64,000 nucleotides of DNA from Bradyrhizobium algeriense (GCF_036924595.1 NZ_JAZHRV010000001.1:6723501-6787500); one strand, 5' to 3'. Shown: positions 35,320-44,960, counted from the stretch's first letter. A program made the numbers and translations. Notes: a model not told the origin generated them from the sequence alone.

Positions 35320-36387
35320 GTGGCGGAGAGTGAGAACATCGTTGCCGAGACCGCGGAGAAAATCTTCGCCGATCTCGCCGACGCCCAAACCATCAATCGC
35401 GACAACAAGGGCGAGTGGAAAGCGCCGCTCTGGCAGGCGCTGACGGACGCCGGCCTGCCGCTGTCGTGGGTGGACGAAGATTGCGGCGGCTCGGGCGCCT
35501 CGCTTGCCGAAGGTTTCAGCGTGCTCAGCGCGGCCGGACGCTTCGCGATCGCGGTACCGCTTGCCGAGACCATGCTGGCAGGCTGGCTGTTGGCGCAGGC
35601 CAAAATTACCTCGCCCGATGGCGAGATGACGGTGGTGCCCGCGAGCCCGAAAGACCGGATGACCGTCAATGCCGATGGCAGCCTTTCCGGCAAGGCGCGC
35701 AGCGTGCCGTTTGCCAAGGCGGCAAAGCATTTTGCGGTGCTCGCAAGCGATGCGAAGGGCGGCGTCTCCATCGCACTGGTCGATGCCACCAAGGGCCGGA
35801 TCGAGACCGGGCTCAATCTCGGCGGCGACAATTCGGACACCGTAACGCTGGACAAGGTGCAGCCGGTCACAATCAAGCCGGCGCCAAAAGGTTTCGATCA
35901 GACCCGGCTGATGCTGATGGGCGGCGTCGCGCGGTCCCTGCAGATCGCAGGCGCGCTGGAATCGATGCTGGAAATTTCCGTGCGCTATTCCAACGAGCGC
36001 ATAGCCTTCGAGAAGAAGATCTCGAAATTCCAGGCGGTGCAGCACAATCTGGCGCGGCTCGCCGGCGAGTCGGCGGCGGCACTTGCCGCGGCCACCTCGG
36101 CCGCCGACGCCATTGCCAACGCGACGTCCTTCAACGACGAAGTGTTTCTCGAAGCGGTGGCGGCAAAGATCCGCTGCGCGGAAGCGGCGGAGAAAGGCGG
36201 CGCCATCGCCCATCAGGTGCACGGCGCGATCGGCTTCACCAACGAGCACATCCTGCATCGCTATTCGCTGCGCGCGCTGGCCTGGCGCGACGATTTCGGT
36301 TCCGAAAGTTATTGGGCGGTCGAGCTCGGCAAGCTCGTTTGCAACCGCGGCGCCGATGAATTGTGGCCGCTGGTGGCCTCGCGCTGA
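35320..36387 (+). CDS. acyl-CoA dehydrogenase family protein (first subunit)
   Basis: A 355-residue ACAD-type flavoprotein: an N-terminal helical domain with LPLSWVDEDCGGSGASLAEG, a short middle beta domain, and a C-terminal four-helix region with RIAFEKKISKFQAVQHNLAR and GAIAHQVHGAIGFTNEHILH. The GTG at 35320 with GGGGAAC upstream fits the family start; an ATG at 35293 is possible. It is shorter than usual and followed 43 bp later by a full-length ACAD, a pairing common in heteromeric acyl-CoA dehydrogenases for bulky side-chain substrates. The catalytic base was not confidently located and may be supplied by the partner. Confidence 0.88.
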   Translation: MAESENIVAETAEKIFADLADAQTINRDNKGEWKAPLWQALTDAGLPLSWVDEDCGGSGASLAEGFSVLSAAGRFAIAVPLAETMLAGWLLAQAKITSPDGEMTVVPASPKDRMTVNADGSLSGKARSVPFAKAAKHFAVLASDAKGGVSIALVDATKGRIETGLNLGGDNSDTVTLDKVQPVTIKPAPKGFDQTRLMLMGGVARSLQIAGALESMLEISVRYSNERIAFEKKISKFQAVQHNLARLAGESAAALAAATSAADAIANATSFNDEVFLEAVAAKIRCAEAAEKGGAIAHQVHGAIGFTNEHILHRYSLRALAWRDDFGSESYWAVELGKLVCNRGADELWPLVASR

Positions 36388-36430
36388 CACCACCGATTTG
36401 CCAGATACCAGATAGAAGTCGAGACACAGA

Positions 36431-37591
36431 ATGACCGCAGCCCTCCGTTTCGATCCGATCCGCCTGCCTAGCGAATGCGAGCAGTTGCGCAAGGAAGTGC
36501 GCGCCTTCCTCGCCGAAGAAATCGCCGCCGGCACCTTCGATCCGCACAAGCCGAACCGCGAGGACACCGACGTGCCGGAATTTTCCCGCAAGGTCGGCGC
36601 CCGCGGCTGGCTCGGCATGACCTGGCCGAAGAAATACGGCGGCCACGAGCGCTCGTTCCTCGAGCGTTATGTCGTGACCGAGGAAATGCGCGTGGCGAAC
36701 GCGCCGACGCGACGCTTCTTCGTCGCCGACCGCCAGAGCGGCCCGGTGCTTTTGAAATACGCGCCCGAAAACATCAAGATGGACATCCTGCCGCGCATCT
36801 GCCGCGGTGAGGTATGTTTCGCGATCGGCATGAGCGAGCCGAATTCGGGCTCCGATCTGTTTGCGGCAAAAACCCGTGCGACAAAAACCGACGGCGGCTA
36901 TCTGATCAACGGCACCAAGATCTGGACCTCCTCGGCCCACATCGCCGACTACATGATCGCGATCTTCCGGACGTCGCCGCCGACGAAGGAGAACCGCCGC
37001 CATGGCCTGACGCAGTTTCTGGTCAAGATGAAGCAGCCGGGCATCCAGGTGAACCCGATCGGCCAGATCACCGGGCAGTACGAATTCAACGAGGTGGTTT
37101 TCACGGACTTCTTCGTTCCCGACGATCATGTGCTCGGTGAAATCGACGGCGCCTGGAAGCAGGCGACCAGCGAACTCGCCTATGAACGGTCGGGTCCGGA
37201 ACGTTTTCTCGAAACCTATTACGTGCTGACCGAACTGGTCCGCGCCGTCGGCACCAACCCGGATACCCGCAGCGCCGAAGGCATCGGGCGGCTGGTGGCG
37301 CAGGTGCACACCATGCGGCGGATGTCGGTCTCGGTCGCCGGCATGCTGCAGGCCGGCAAGGAGCCGGTGGTCGAGGCTTCCATCGTGAAAGACATCGGCA
37401 CGGTGTGGGAGCAGCAATTGCCGCACCGCGTGCGCGATCTCGCCGCCTTTGTCGAGGAGACCGCTACCAACCGCGAGACGCTGGAAAAGCAGCTCGACTT
37501 CGCCATCAAGACCGCGCCCAAACTGACGATCCAGGGCGGCACCACCGAAGTGCTGCGCGGCATCATCGCGCGCGGGCTTGGTCTGCGCTGA
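36431..37591 (+). CDS. acyl-CoA dehydrogenase (second subunit)
   Basis: A 386-residue acyl-CoA dehydrogenase: RGWLGMTWPKKYGGHERSFL in the N-terminal domain, the FAD-adjacent CFAIGMSEPNSGSDLFAA, beta-domain GGYLINGTKIWTSSAHIADY, and C-terminal IQGGTTEVLRGIIARGLGLR. It oxidises an acyl-CoA thioester to the enoyl-CoA, passing electrons to electron-transfer flavoprotein. It is co-directional with the shorter ACAD before it and the enoyl-CoA hydratase after it, giving a dehydrogenation-hydration module. The substrate is not determined. Confidence 0.95.
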   Translation: MTAALRFDPIRLPSECEQLRKEVRAFLAEEIAAGTFDPHKPNREDTDVPEFSRKVGARGWLGMTWPKKYGGHERSFLERYVVTEEMRVANAPTRRFFVADRQSGPVLLKYAPENIKMDILPRICRGEVCFAIGMSEPNSGSDLFAAKTRATKTDGGYLINGTKIWTSSAHIADYMIAIFRTSPPTKENRRHGLTQFLVKMKQPGIQVNPIGQITGQYEFNEVVFTDFFVPDDHVLGEIDGAWKQATSELAYERSGPERFLETYYVLTELVRAVGTNPDTRSAEGIGRLVAQVHTMRRMSVSVAGMLQAGKEPVVEASIVKDIGTVWEQQLPHRVRDLAAFVEETATNRETLEKQLDFAIKTAPKLTIQGGTTEVLRGIIARGLGLR

Positions 37592-37633
37592 GTGCGCTGG
37601 CTTGGTTTGCGCTAATTCAAGAAGGAAACCTTT

Positions 37634-38434
37634 ATGACCAAATACATTGATATCGGCGTCGAGAAGCACGGCCATGTCGGCCTGATCGAAATCCGCAAGC
37701 CGCCCTTGAACTTCTTCGACGTCTCCCTGATCAACCAGATCGCGGATGCGCTGGAAGAGTTCGACAAGGACATCGAAATCCGCGCCTCGGTGCTGGCCGC
37801 GCAAGGCAAGGCGTTCTGCGCCGGCGCCGATTTTTCCGATCCGAGGCGGCAGGAGCAGGAAGCCAGCGCGCAAAAGGATCCGGCGGCGAACCTGCCGATC
37901 AACCATCTCTATGTGCAGGCCGTGCGCATCTTCCGCAACAAGAAGCCCGTCGTCGCCGCCATCCATGGCGCCGCCATCGGCGGCGGGCTTGGACTGGCGG
38001 TCTCAGCGGATTTCCGCGTCACCTGTCCTGAAGCGCGCTTCGCCGCCAATTTCACAAAACTCGGCTTTCATCCCGGCTTCGGCCTGACCGCGACGCTTCC
38101 CGAACTGGTCGGCAAGAACAACGCAGAACTGATCTTCTACACCAGCCGCCGCGTCACCGGCGAGGAAGCTACCCGGATGGGCCTCGCCAATCTCTGCGTG
38201 CCGCAGGATCAGGTGCGGGCTGAGGCGATGAAGCTCGCCGCCGAAATCGCCGAATGCTCGCCGCTCGGCCTGATCTCAACCCGCGCCACCATGCGCGCCG
38301 GCCTCGCCGACCGCGTATTGGCCGCCACCAACCACGAGTTGGTCGAGCAGACCAAGCTCCGCGCGACGGAGGACTTCAAGGAAGGCGTCAAGGCCACTGC
38401 CGAACGCCGGGTGGCGAATTTCAAGGGGCGGTAA
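37634..38434 (+). CDS. enoyl-CoA hydratase/isomerase family protein
   Basis: A 266-residue crotonase. Oxyanion-hole segments are GKAFCAGADFSDP and AAIHGAAIGGGLGLAVSADF. The later FRVTCPEARFAANFTKLGFH places Asn or another residue where classic hydratases carry the second Glu, so the exact reaction (hydration, isomerisation or hydrolysis) is open. It follows the two ACAD genes by 43 bp and closes the operon with a strong hairpin 20 bp after its stop. Confidence 0.93.
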   Translation: MTKYIDIGVEKHGHVGLIEIRKPPLNFFDVSLINQIADALEEFDKDIEIRASVLAAQGKAFCAGADFSDPRRQEQEASAQKDPAANLPINHLYVQAVRIFRNKKPVVAAIHGAAIGGGLGLAVSADFRVTCPEARFAANFTKLGFHPGFGLTATLPELVGKNNAELIFYTSRRVTGEEATRMGLANLCVPQDQVRAEAMKLAAEIAECSPLGLISTRATMRAGLADRVLAATNHELVEQTKLRATEDFKEGVKATAERRVANFKGR

Positions 38435-38453
38435 GACCGCGCCGCTTGCGCCT

Positions 38454-38484
38454 CTTCCCTTCTCCCCTTGTGGGAGAAGGGAAG
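38454..38484. repeat. perfect 13-bp hairpin repeat (CTCCC-CTTGT-GGGAG type)
   Basis: CTTCCCTTCTCCC, loop CTTGT, GGGAGAAGGGAAG lies between convergent genes and can terminate both. The same core occurs twice at 58145-58286, marking a dispersed repeat family. Confidence 0.85.
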
Positions 38485-38492
38485 TGCGGCCC

Positions 38493-39257
38493 TCACGCCA
38501 GCAGGCCGAACGTCACCCCGCAAAGATCGAACGTATCGCCTGACACCTTGCAGCCCTTGGCCTTCGCCGCGTCGCGCACCTTGGCGACGTCGGCAACCCT
38601 GAACGTCAACCCGCTCATCAAATCGCTTGCGCCCTTGACGAAACGGAAGCCGGCATTGGGCAGTTTCAGTTCGGGCTCACCGTTTGCATTCTTGCTGACG
38701 GCAACACCCAAAATCTTCCCCCAATGCTCCGCCAGCCCTTGCGGATCCGGGCTCTGCATCTCGACTTCCGTCAGCGCCAGCGTCACATCCTTCCGAATCG
38801 ACTTCTGCCAATCCGGCCCCGCCGGCGGGTACGGCCCCAGCACATCGTCGCTGCCATCGGTGTGGTTGAACTCGATGAACGCCGCACGGCAATCGCGCGG
38901 GTGCAGTTGCACGCCGTGATAGGGCGCGTGCGTGATTACGTTGGCGGTGCGCACGCCGATGCCATTGGCGTGCCTGCCGCGCGCATCGGGATCGTCGCAG
39001 CAGAAGATCGCCATGTAGCCGCCGCGGCCGCCGGTCTTGTCGAGAAAACGCCCTGCCGCGGTGCCCGGCTGGGTCGGCGCCACGACTTCCAGCAAAATGG
39101 TGTCGACCGGCAGCAGCGCATTCTCCAGCCCGTATTTGGCGACGTTACCGTCACGGTAACAAACGTTGAGGCCCATGATCGCGGAAATATCCGGGATCAC
39201 CGGCGCCAGATGCGGCGCCACCAGGCAGATCTGCCGGAGCCTCAGATATTCAGCCAT
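38493..39257 (-). CDS. VOC superfamily protein, double-domain
   Basis: A 254-residue protein with two vicinal-oxygen-chelate units: first from YLRLRQICLVAPHLAPVIPD through LLEVVAPTQPGT, and second from LALTEVEMQSPDPQGLAEHW through LTFRVADVAKVRDA. The family includes dioxygenases, glyoxalases and epimerases. The ATG at 39257 (MAEYLRLRQ) lies one base after the neighbouring hydratase stop, so the two are co-transcribed. It may act as a methylmalonyl-CoA-epimerase-like or dioxygenase step; not resolved. Confidence 0.8.
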   Translation of the reverse strand: MAEYLRLRQICLVAPHLAPVIPDISAIMGLNVCYRDGNVAKYGLENALLPVDTILLEVVAPTQPGTAAGRFLDKTGGRGGYMAIFCCDDPDARGRHANGIGVRTANVITHAPYHGVQLHPRDCRAAFIEFNHTDGSDDVLGPYPPAGPDWQKSIRKDVTLALTEVEMQSPDPQGLAEHWGKILGVAVSKNANGEPELKLPNAGFRFVKGASDLMSGLTFRVADVAKVRDAAKAKGCKVSGDTFDLCGVTFGLLA

Positions 39258-39258
39258 C

Positions 39259-40053
39259 TCAATGTCCCTGAAATACCGGCTTGCGCTTCTCGACAAAGGC
39301 TTTCGCCGCTTCCTTGTGATCGGCGGTGTCGCCGGAACGCGAGTGGTGGATCGCTTCGGCGTCGAAGCAGGCTTCCAGCGACATCGTCTCGGCGTTGTTG
39401 ATGTTGCGCTTGATGTAGCCCAGCGTCACCGACGGCCCCTGCGCCAGCGACATCGCGAGATCATGCGCCTCGGCGTCGATATCGGCATCCGGCACCACTT
39501 TCGTCACCATGCCGAGATTATAGGCCTCCGTCGCGCTCAGCACCGGCGAGGTCAGATACAATTCGCGCGCTTTCGCACTGCCCAGCATCTGGGTCAGGAA
39601 ATAGGTGCCGCCGTAGTCGCCTGACAGGCCGACCTTGGCAAACGCGGTCGTGATCTTGCAGGACCCGCTGGCGACGCGCAGGTCGCAGGACAGCGCGATC
39701 GAGAGGCCGGCGCCGGCGGCAGCACCATCGAGCTGCGCCACCACGGGCTTCGGCATCTGGTGCAGGATGCGCGACACTTCCATGCCGCGGCGCAGATTGG
39801 CCATCTTGGCCTCGAAGCCGAGCGACGCCCTGCCCTCCGCCATCGACTTGACGTCGCCGCCGACGCAGAACGTGCCGCCCGCGCCCTTGATCAGCACCGC
39901 GCGCACCTCGTGATCCTCCGCCGCGCGCCGCGCCGCCTCCACCAGCCCGCGCGTCATCTCCGGATTGAGCGCGTTGCGCCGGTCGGGACGGTTCATGGTG
40001 ATGGTGAGCAAGCCCTGTTCGAGCTTCTGGAGGACCATTTCGTTTGCGCTCAT
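39259..40053 (-). CDS. enoyl-CoA hydratase/isomerase family protein
   Basis: A 264-residue crotonase with LTITMNRPDRRNALNPEMT, oxyanion segment GGTFCVGGDVKSMAEG, and VVAQLDGAAAGAGLSIALSC. CKITTAFAKVGLSGDYGGTY carries Asp-Tyr-Gly-Gly at the site where isomerases hold their catalytic acid, so a delta-isomerase or dehalogenase-type reaction is possible. First gene of the two-gene minus-strand set with the VOC protein, transcribed toward the ACAD operon. Confidence 0.93.
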   Translation of the reverse strand: MSANEMVLQKLEQGLLTITMNRPDRRNALNPEMTRGLVEAARRAAEDHEVRAVLIKGAGGTFCVGGDVKSMAEGRASLGFEAKMANLRRGMEVSRILHQMPKPVVAQLDGAAAGAGLSIALSCDLRVASGSCKITTAFAKVGLSGDYGGTYFLTQMLGSAKARELYLTSPVLSATEAYNLGMVTKVVPDADIDAEAHDLAMSLAQGPSVTLGYIKRNINNAETMSLEACFDAEAIHHSRSGDTADHKEAAKAFVEKRKPVFQGH

Positions 40054-40105
40054 GTGTTCGGTACTTTCTTGGTGGTTGGTTGGGATTGGATTCCGGCCTC
40101 ACCCC

Positions 40106-40214
40106 GTCATTGCCTGCGACAAACGCGAAGCGTTTGCGCAAGGGAGCGAAGCGACGAAGCAATCCATCTTTCTTGATGCCGCGCGATGGATTGCTTCGCT
40201 TCGCTCGCAATGAC
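40106..40214. repeat. GTCATTGC...GCAATGAC palindromic repeat
   Basis: A 109-bp element bounded by GTCATTGC (40106-40113) and its reverse complement GCAATGAC (40207-40214), with internal GAAGCAATCCAT/ATGGATTGCTTC arms. A second copy is at 57769-57850. It fills the gap between the hydratase start and the LivK stop. Confidence 0.85.
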
Positions 40215-40238
40215 GAGGAGACAGCAGCGCCTCTAATT

Positions 40239-41447
40239 TTACTTCTTCACCAGCGGACAGCGCGAGGCTTCCAGCGGCTGAAACGCCTCGCTGCCGGGGA
40301 TCGTGGCCAGCAGCTTGTAATAGTCCCAGCGCGCCTTCGATTCAGACGGCTTCTTGACCTCGAATAGATACATGTCGTGCACCATGCGGCCATCCTCGCG
40401 AATCCGGCCGTTCCTGGCGAACATGTCGTTGACCGGCGTCTCCTTCATCACCTTCATGACCGCGGCCGCGTCCGTGGTGCCGGCGGCCTTCACGGCTTTC
40501 AGGTAATGGCCGACGGAAGAGTAGACGCTGGCCTGCGCCGCGGTCGGCGGCCGCTTGACGCGCTCCACGAAGCGCTTTGAGAACGCCCGGGTGTCGTCAT
40601 TGAGATCCCAGTAGAACGCCTCCGCCAGCAACAGGCCCTGCGCCGTCTCCAAGCCCACGCTGTCGATGTCGGTCACGAAGGCGAGCAGCGGCGAGAGTTT
40701 CTGGCCGCCGCTCTTGGTCAGCCCGAATTCCGCCGCCTGCTTGATCGCGTTGATCGTGTCGCCGCCGGCATTCGCTAACCCCACGACCTTCGCCTTCGAA
40801 CTCTGCGCCTGCAGCAGGAACGAGGAGAAGTCCGACGTGTTGAGCGGATGCTTGACGCCGCCGAGCACCTTGCCGCCGGCCTTCACCACCACATTGGTGG
40901 TGTCCTTTTCCAGGTCCTGGCCGAACGCATAGTCGGCGGTGAGGAAGAACCAGGTCTCAAAGCCTGACTTGACGGTGGCGAGCCCGGTGACGTTGGCCTG
41001 TCCAAACGTGTCGTAGGAATAATGCACGGTGTAGGGACCGCAGGCCTCGTTGCTCAGCCGGATCGAGGCGGGGCCGCTATACATCACGATCTTGTTGCGC
41101 GCTTTCGCAATCTCGCCGGCGGCCAAGGCAGTCGCAGACGCCGCCACGTCGTACAGCATCTCGACACCCTGGTTGTCGAGCATGTCGCGCGCGATGCTGG
41201 CGGCAAGGTCAGCCTTGTTTAGATGATCCGCCGCGACGACCTCGACCTTGCGTCCCAGCACCTCGCCGCCAAAGTCTTCCACCGCCATCTTCGCGGCGGT
41301 CTCGCTGCCGGGGCCGGTGATATCGGCGTAGAGCCCGGACATGTCGAGGATGCCGCCGAGCTTGAGCGGCGGCTTGCCTTGCGCCAATGCCACCGTCGCC
41401 GACAGCGCCAGTACCGCGGCGACAATGCCTGTTGTTGCTCTTTTCAC
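40239..41447 (-). CDS. ABC transporter substrate-binding protein, branched-chain amino acid (LivK) type
   Basis: A 402-residue periplasmic binding protein with a leader (MKRATTGIVAAVLALSATVA, LAQ) and a Peripla_BP_6 core: LKLGGILDMSGLYADITGPG, VEVVAADHLNKADLAASIAR, and WFFLTADYAFGQDLEKDTTN. The GTG at 41447 is chosen since AGGGAGG lies just upstream; the longer frame is rejected. The closest partners, LivH, LivM, LivG and LivF, are absent here. It probably binds an aromatic or acyl compound feeding the adjoining acyl-CoA genes, using a permease elsewhere. Confidence 0.93.
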   Translation of the reverse strand: MKRATTGIVAAVLALSATVALAQGKPPLKLGGILDMSGLYADITGPGSETAAKMAVEDFGGEVLGRKVEVVAADHLNKADLAASIARDMLDNQGVEMLYDVAASATALAAGEIAKARNKIVMYSGPASIRLSNEACGPYTVHYSYDTFGQANVTGLATVKSGFETWFFLTADYAFGQDLEKDTTNVVVKAGGKVLGGVKHPLNTSDFSSFLLQAQSSKAKVVGLANAGGDTINAIKQAAEFGLTKSGGQKLSPLLAFVTDIDSVGLETAQGLLLAEAFYWDLNDDTRAFSKRFVERVKRPPTAAQASVYSSVGHYLKAVKAAGTTDAAAVMKVMKETPVNDMFARNGRIREDGRMVHDMYLFEVKKPSESKARWDYYKLLATIPGSEAFQPLEASRCPLVKK

Positions 41448-41600
41448 GAAGGCCTCCCTGCTCACACGCCACATTGCCTGCGGCTTTGAAATTTGCTCGC
41501 CGCGATCATGCCGCATGGTATCATCAGCAGCAAGGCGCTGACGTTTTCCGCTAAACGGAATGACTAGCCGAGCGACTACGTACTGGCTCGACAGCAACGC

Positions 41601-44600
41601 TCACCAGTTGCCGGGCCGGGCCACTTGTCCACGCCTGAGCAAGCTTTCCGCTTCTTCGATTTCGGGCAGATCTCGCTGCGTGTCGAAATCAACAAGAGCT
41701 GGTGCGAGCACCTCTTGTATTGCCTCGGCTCGTCCATCTGCACAATAGAGGTGCGCAAGTCCGATCGCGCTGCGCAGTTCGAAAGTCTTCGTCTGCTGGA
41801 TTCGGGCGATTTCCAGGGCGCGACGGAACGTGTCTTCGGCCATCGAAACATCAGGCGGATCGAGACGCAACAACAGCTCCCCCTGGCTGCGATGGAGTTC
41901 GGCATCGAGCCAATGCTGGCCGGATTGTTCTGTCGAGGCGATCAACTCCCGCAGGATTTCCAGCCCGGTCTCCGTTTGCCCCGCCTCCGCATTCGCCAAG
42001 GCAACCTGCATTCCCCAGAACGGTTCACAGAGGTAGCAGTCATTCTCGTGAAGCAGTGTCCAGCCCCGGCGCATTTCCGCCAGTCCACCCGTCCGGTCGC
42101 CGGCGCGCCACTGTGCCAGGCCGTTCAGGTAGCTGCCAGCAGCCACATACAGCGGCATCGTATGCTCACGCGCGAGGCCAAGCGCGAGGATCGTCTCCGT
42201 TTCCTGCAACATGCCCCCGCATAGTCCGTCGAAGACCGCCTTGTGAACGAGTGCATTGGCTTGAGAAAGCGCTGGCTTGTCTCCGGTGGCGCGCACCGCT
42301 TCGGCGGCGAGCCGGCGCGATCGATCAATTTTCCCGAGCGGCCAAAGCACCAGCGCAAGAAACCTCATGATGACGAAAGGCAGGTCCAGTGCCGACGCCC
42401 TGAAGGTCGCCGGGTTGCGTTCGGCCTCATAGGTCGCGAGCGCTCGCTCAAGATGCAGTTGCGCGTTCAGGTAATCGCCCCCGAACCAGGAGGTTACGCC
42501 GGTCGTACAATGTGCGACGACTGCAGCCACCGGCGACTCCGGCCGCTGCCTGGCGACGCCCATGATGGCCTCCGTCAACTCCCGCATCGGCGCGATCTCG
42601 CCATGGGTCAGGCAGGCATTGAACAGGCCCGAATGGATCGGCGCCAGTTCGACCGGGTCGTCGATGTCGGCGGCGAACTGTCGGGCGCGCTTCCATGCGG
42701 CCACCGTTTCGGGGGCGCTGTGACCAAGGCTGCCCCGCAGGGCGCGGCCATAGGCGATTTGAAGCTGCAGCCGGTTCATGGTCCGGCCCGGCTCATCGGG
42801 CAGCGCATCGGCGATGGCGACCGCCTTGCCGAGATGTGCGATGGCCTCGGTATAGGCTGAGCGTTTCAATGCCTGCTGCCCGGCCTTGCGCCACCATTCG
42901 AGGGCTACACCGCTCAACCCCGCTTCAGTGAAGTGATACGCCAGGACTTCCGGCTCGGTCTCGGCGATGATTGGAAACCTGTCGCGCAGAACGTCGCCGA
43001 TGTGTTGATGCAGCAGTTGCCGCCGGCTCTTGAGCAGGCTCTCGTAAGCCGTTTCCTGAACGAGTGCATGCTTGAAGCTATAAGTCGCTTCCGGCGGCGT
43101 CCCGCGCCGTAACAGCAGTTCGGCTTCCTCGAGTTGCGCCAGCGCAGCGCTCAGCGTCTGGTCATCGCGCCCCGCCACGGATCGCAGCAACGTATATGAG
43201 AAGTCGCGGCCAATGGCGGCGCCGATCTGCGCCACCTCCTTGACCGGCGCCAGCCGGTCAAGCCGCGCCATCAGCGAGTCCTGCAGGGTCGCGGGAATGG
43301 CGAGCGGCGGCAGCGGACTATCGAGGCGGTAGCGCCCGGCATGTTCCACGAGCAATCCCGACTCCAGCACCATCTTGGTCAGTTCTTCCACGAACAGCGG
43401 GATGCCGTCCGTCTTGTCGATGATCTGGGTCATCATCTCGCCCGGCAGCTTCCGGCCGACGGTCACCTGCTCGATCAGAGCGCGCGTGTCCTGCCGGTCA
43501 AGCCGATCGAGCCGCAGCAGGCTGACATTGGCGAGACCCACCCAGGGCGGCTCGAACTCGGGCCGGAATGTCGCGAGCGCGAGTACCGGCAGTCGCCTCA
43601 TCCGATCGACCGCGAGGTCGAACAGCTCGAGCGTCGTGGCATCCGCCCAGTGCATGTCCTCGCAGACAAACAGCAGCGGCTGTTGCCGTGCCAGGCCTTC
43701 AAACTGGTCGAGAAGGGCAGCGAAAGTCTGTCGCCGCTGCTGCACGGGATTCAAGCCTAGCGGCGGATACCGATCGCCGGTCGGGATCGACAGCAGCGCG
43801 GCAATGAGCGGCGCCGTGTTGGCCACCTGTTGCGTTCCAAGCGCAAGCATTGCCTCGAGCTTGTCGAGTTTCCGCTCAGGGCTATCCTGTAGCTCGATGC
43901 CGGCGGCGCGCTCAAGCTGGGCGATAAAGGGATGAAGCGCACTGTTGGCGTGATAGGGCGAGCACTGATACCGCAGCCGGCGCGGCGACCCCAACGCAGG
44001 GCTCTCGGATAGCGCTGCCACCAGGCGCGACTTGCCGATCCCGGCCTCACCGGAAATCAGCACCACCTGACCTTCGCCCTGCCATGCCCGTTGCTGGCGC
44101 GAGAGCACGAATCCGATCTCTGCCTTGCGGCCGACAAAGCCGATGGACCGCGCCGTACGCACCGCCTCGAAGCGGCTCTCCGATGCAGCTCCACCTTCGA
44201 CCGCCCAGACCGCGATGGGATCGGAGATGCCCTTGACCTCGCGGCGGCCGAGATTTCGAAACGTGAAGAGATCGCCAAGCAATGCGCGCGTCGAAGCCGC
44301 AACGACGACCGCTCCCGGCTCTGCCAGGCCCTGCAGCCGGGCGGCGATGTTCGGTGCATCGCCGACCATTGCCTGCTGCTCTGACGCGCCGCCGCTGATG
44401 AGGTCGCCTACCACCACCAGCCCGGTCGCAATCGCTATCCGCACCTCGACCCGTTCCGCGCGCGTTTCGAGCGGTCCTACTGCGGCGATGATGTCGAGCC
44501 CCGCTCGCACTGCGCGCTCCGCGTCATCCTCGTGCGCGCGGGGATAGCCAAAATAAGCAAGTATGCCGTCGCCCACAAACCTGGCGATAATGCCGTCGTA

Positions 44601-44960
44601 AGTTGCAATCGCCCCCGCGCAGGCGGCCCGATAGGCGCCGATCACCTCCCACATGTCCTCGGGATCAAGGCGAGCCGAGAGCGCGGTCGAGCCCACAAGA
44701 TCACAGAACATGACGGTGAGGTGGCGTCGCTCGGCATCGTGCCGATGAACCTGCGCGGCGACCAATTCTGTCTGACTGAGTTCGGCGATCGCGCGCAACA
44801 TCTTGCGTCGATGGCCGAGCAGGACACCGAGCCTGTCGAGGTCCTGGTCCGTCAGTTCGGGAAGGACACCAAGATCAATCCCGTTCTCGGCAAAACGCAG
44901 CGCGTATTGCCCCATGCCGAGATTCTCGAGCCAGTCTGAAATCTGCTGCATGGGATCCAC
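41601..44960 (-). CDS. SAM-domain adenylate/guanylate cyclase with AAA ATPase and TPR region
   Basis: A 1119-residue signalling protein. Residues 1-65 form a SAM domain (ISDWLENLGMGQYALRFAEN). Residues 75-255 are a class III nucleotide cyclase: metal Asp87 (VMFCDLVGST) and Asp131 (FVGDGIL), and Asn204 and Arg208 (DAPNIAARLQ). Next comes an AAA_16-type NTPase with Walker A GEAGIGKS near 304-311 and a VCEDMHWADATTLELFDLAV Walker B region. The C-terminal 500 residues are TPR-like helical repeats. It resembles large cytosolic cyclases with STAND-like sensing modules, which may be activated by ligand or partner binding to the TPR part. It lies alone; the IS110 element inserted 266 bp upstream may separate it from ancestral control sequence. 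Confidence 0.93.
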   Translation of the reverse strand: MDPMQQISDWLENLGMGQYALRFAENGIDLGVLPELTDQDLDRLGVLLGHRRKMLRAIAELSQTELVAAQVHRHDAERRHLTVMFCDLVGSTALSARLDPEDMWEVIGAYRAACAGAIATYDGIIARFVGDGILAYFGYPRAHEDDAERAVRAGLDIIAAVGPLETRAERVEVRIAIATGLVVVGDLISGGASEQQAMVGDAPNIAARLQGLAEPGAVVVAASTRALLGDLFTFRNLGRREVKGISDPIAVWAVEGGAASESRFEAVRTARSIGFVGRKAEIGFVLSRQQRAWQGEGQVVLISGEAGIGKSRLVAALSESPALGSPRRLRYQCSPYHANSALHPFIAQLERAAGIELQDSPERKLDKLEAMLALGTQQVANTAPLIAALLSIPTGDRYPPLGLNPVQQRRQTFAALLDQFEGLARQQPLLFVCEDMHWADATTLELFDLAVDRMRRLPVLALATFRPEFEPPWVGLANVSLLRLDRLDRQDTRALIEQVTVGRKLPGEMMTQIIDKTDGIPLFVEELTKMVLESGLLVEHAGRYRLDSPLPPLAIPATLQDSLMARLDRLAPVKEVAQIGAAIGRDFSYTLLRSVAGRDDQTLSAALAQLEEAELLLRRGTPPEATYSFKHALVQETAYESLLKSRRQLLHQHIGDVLRDRFPIIAETEPEVLAYHFTEAGLSGVALEWWRKAGQQALKRSAYTEAIAHLGKAVAIADALPDEPGRTMNRLQLQIAYGRALRGSLGHSAPETVAAWKRARQFAADIDDPVELAPIHSGLFNACLTHGEIAPMRELTEAIMGVARQRPESPVAAVVAHCTTGVTSWFGGDYLNAQLHLERALATYEAERNPATFRASALDLPFVIMRFLALVLWPLGKIDRSRRLAAEAVRATGDKPALSQANALVHKAVFDGLCGGMLQETETILALGLAREHTMPLYVAAGSYLNGLAQWRAGDRTGGLAEMRRGWTLLHENDCYLCEPFWGMQVALANAEAGQTETGLEILRELIASTEQSGQHWLDAELHRSQGELLLRLDPPDVSMAEDTFRRALEIARIQQTKTFELRSAIGLAHLYCADGRAEAIQEVLAPALVDFDTQRDLPEIEEAESLLRRGQVARPGNW

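Noticed and set aside
38454..38484. Attenuator for the VOC gene
   Set aside because: The hairpin lies after the stops of two convergent genes, and the same core recurs elsewhere as a repeat.
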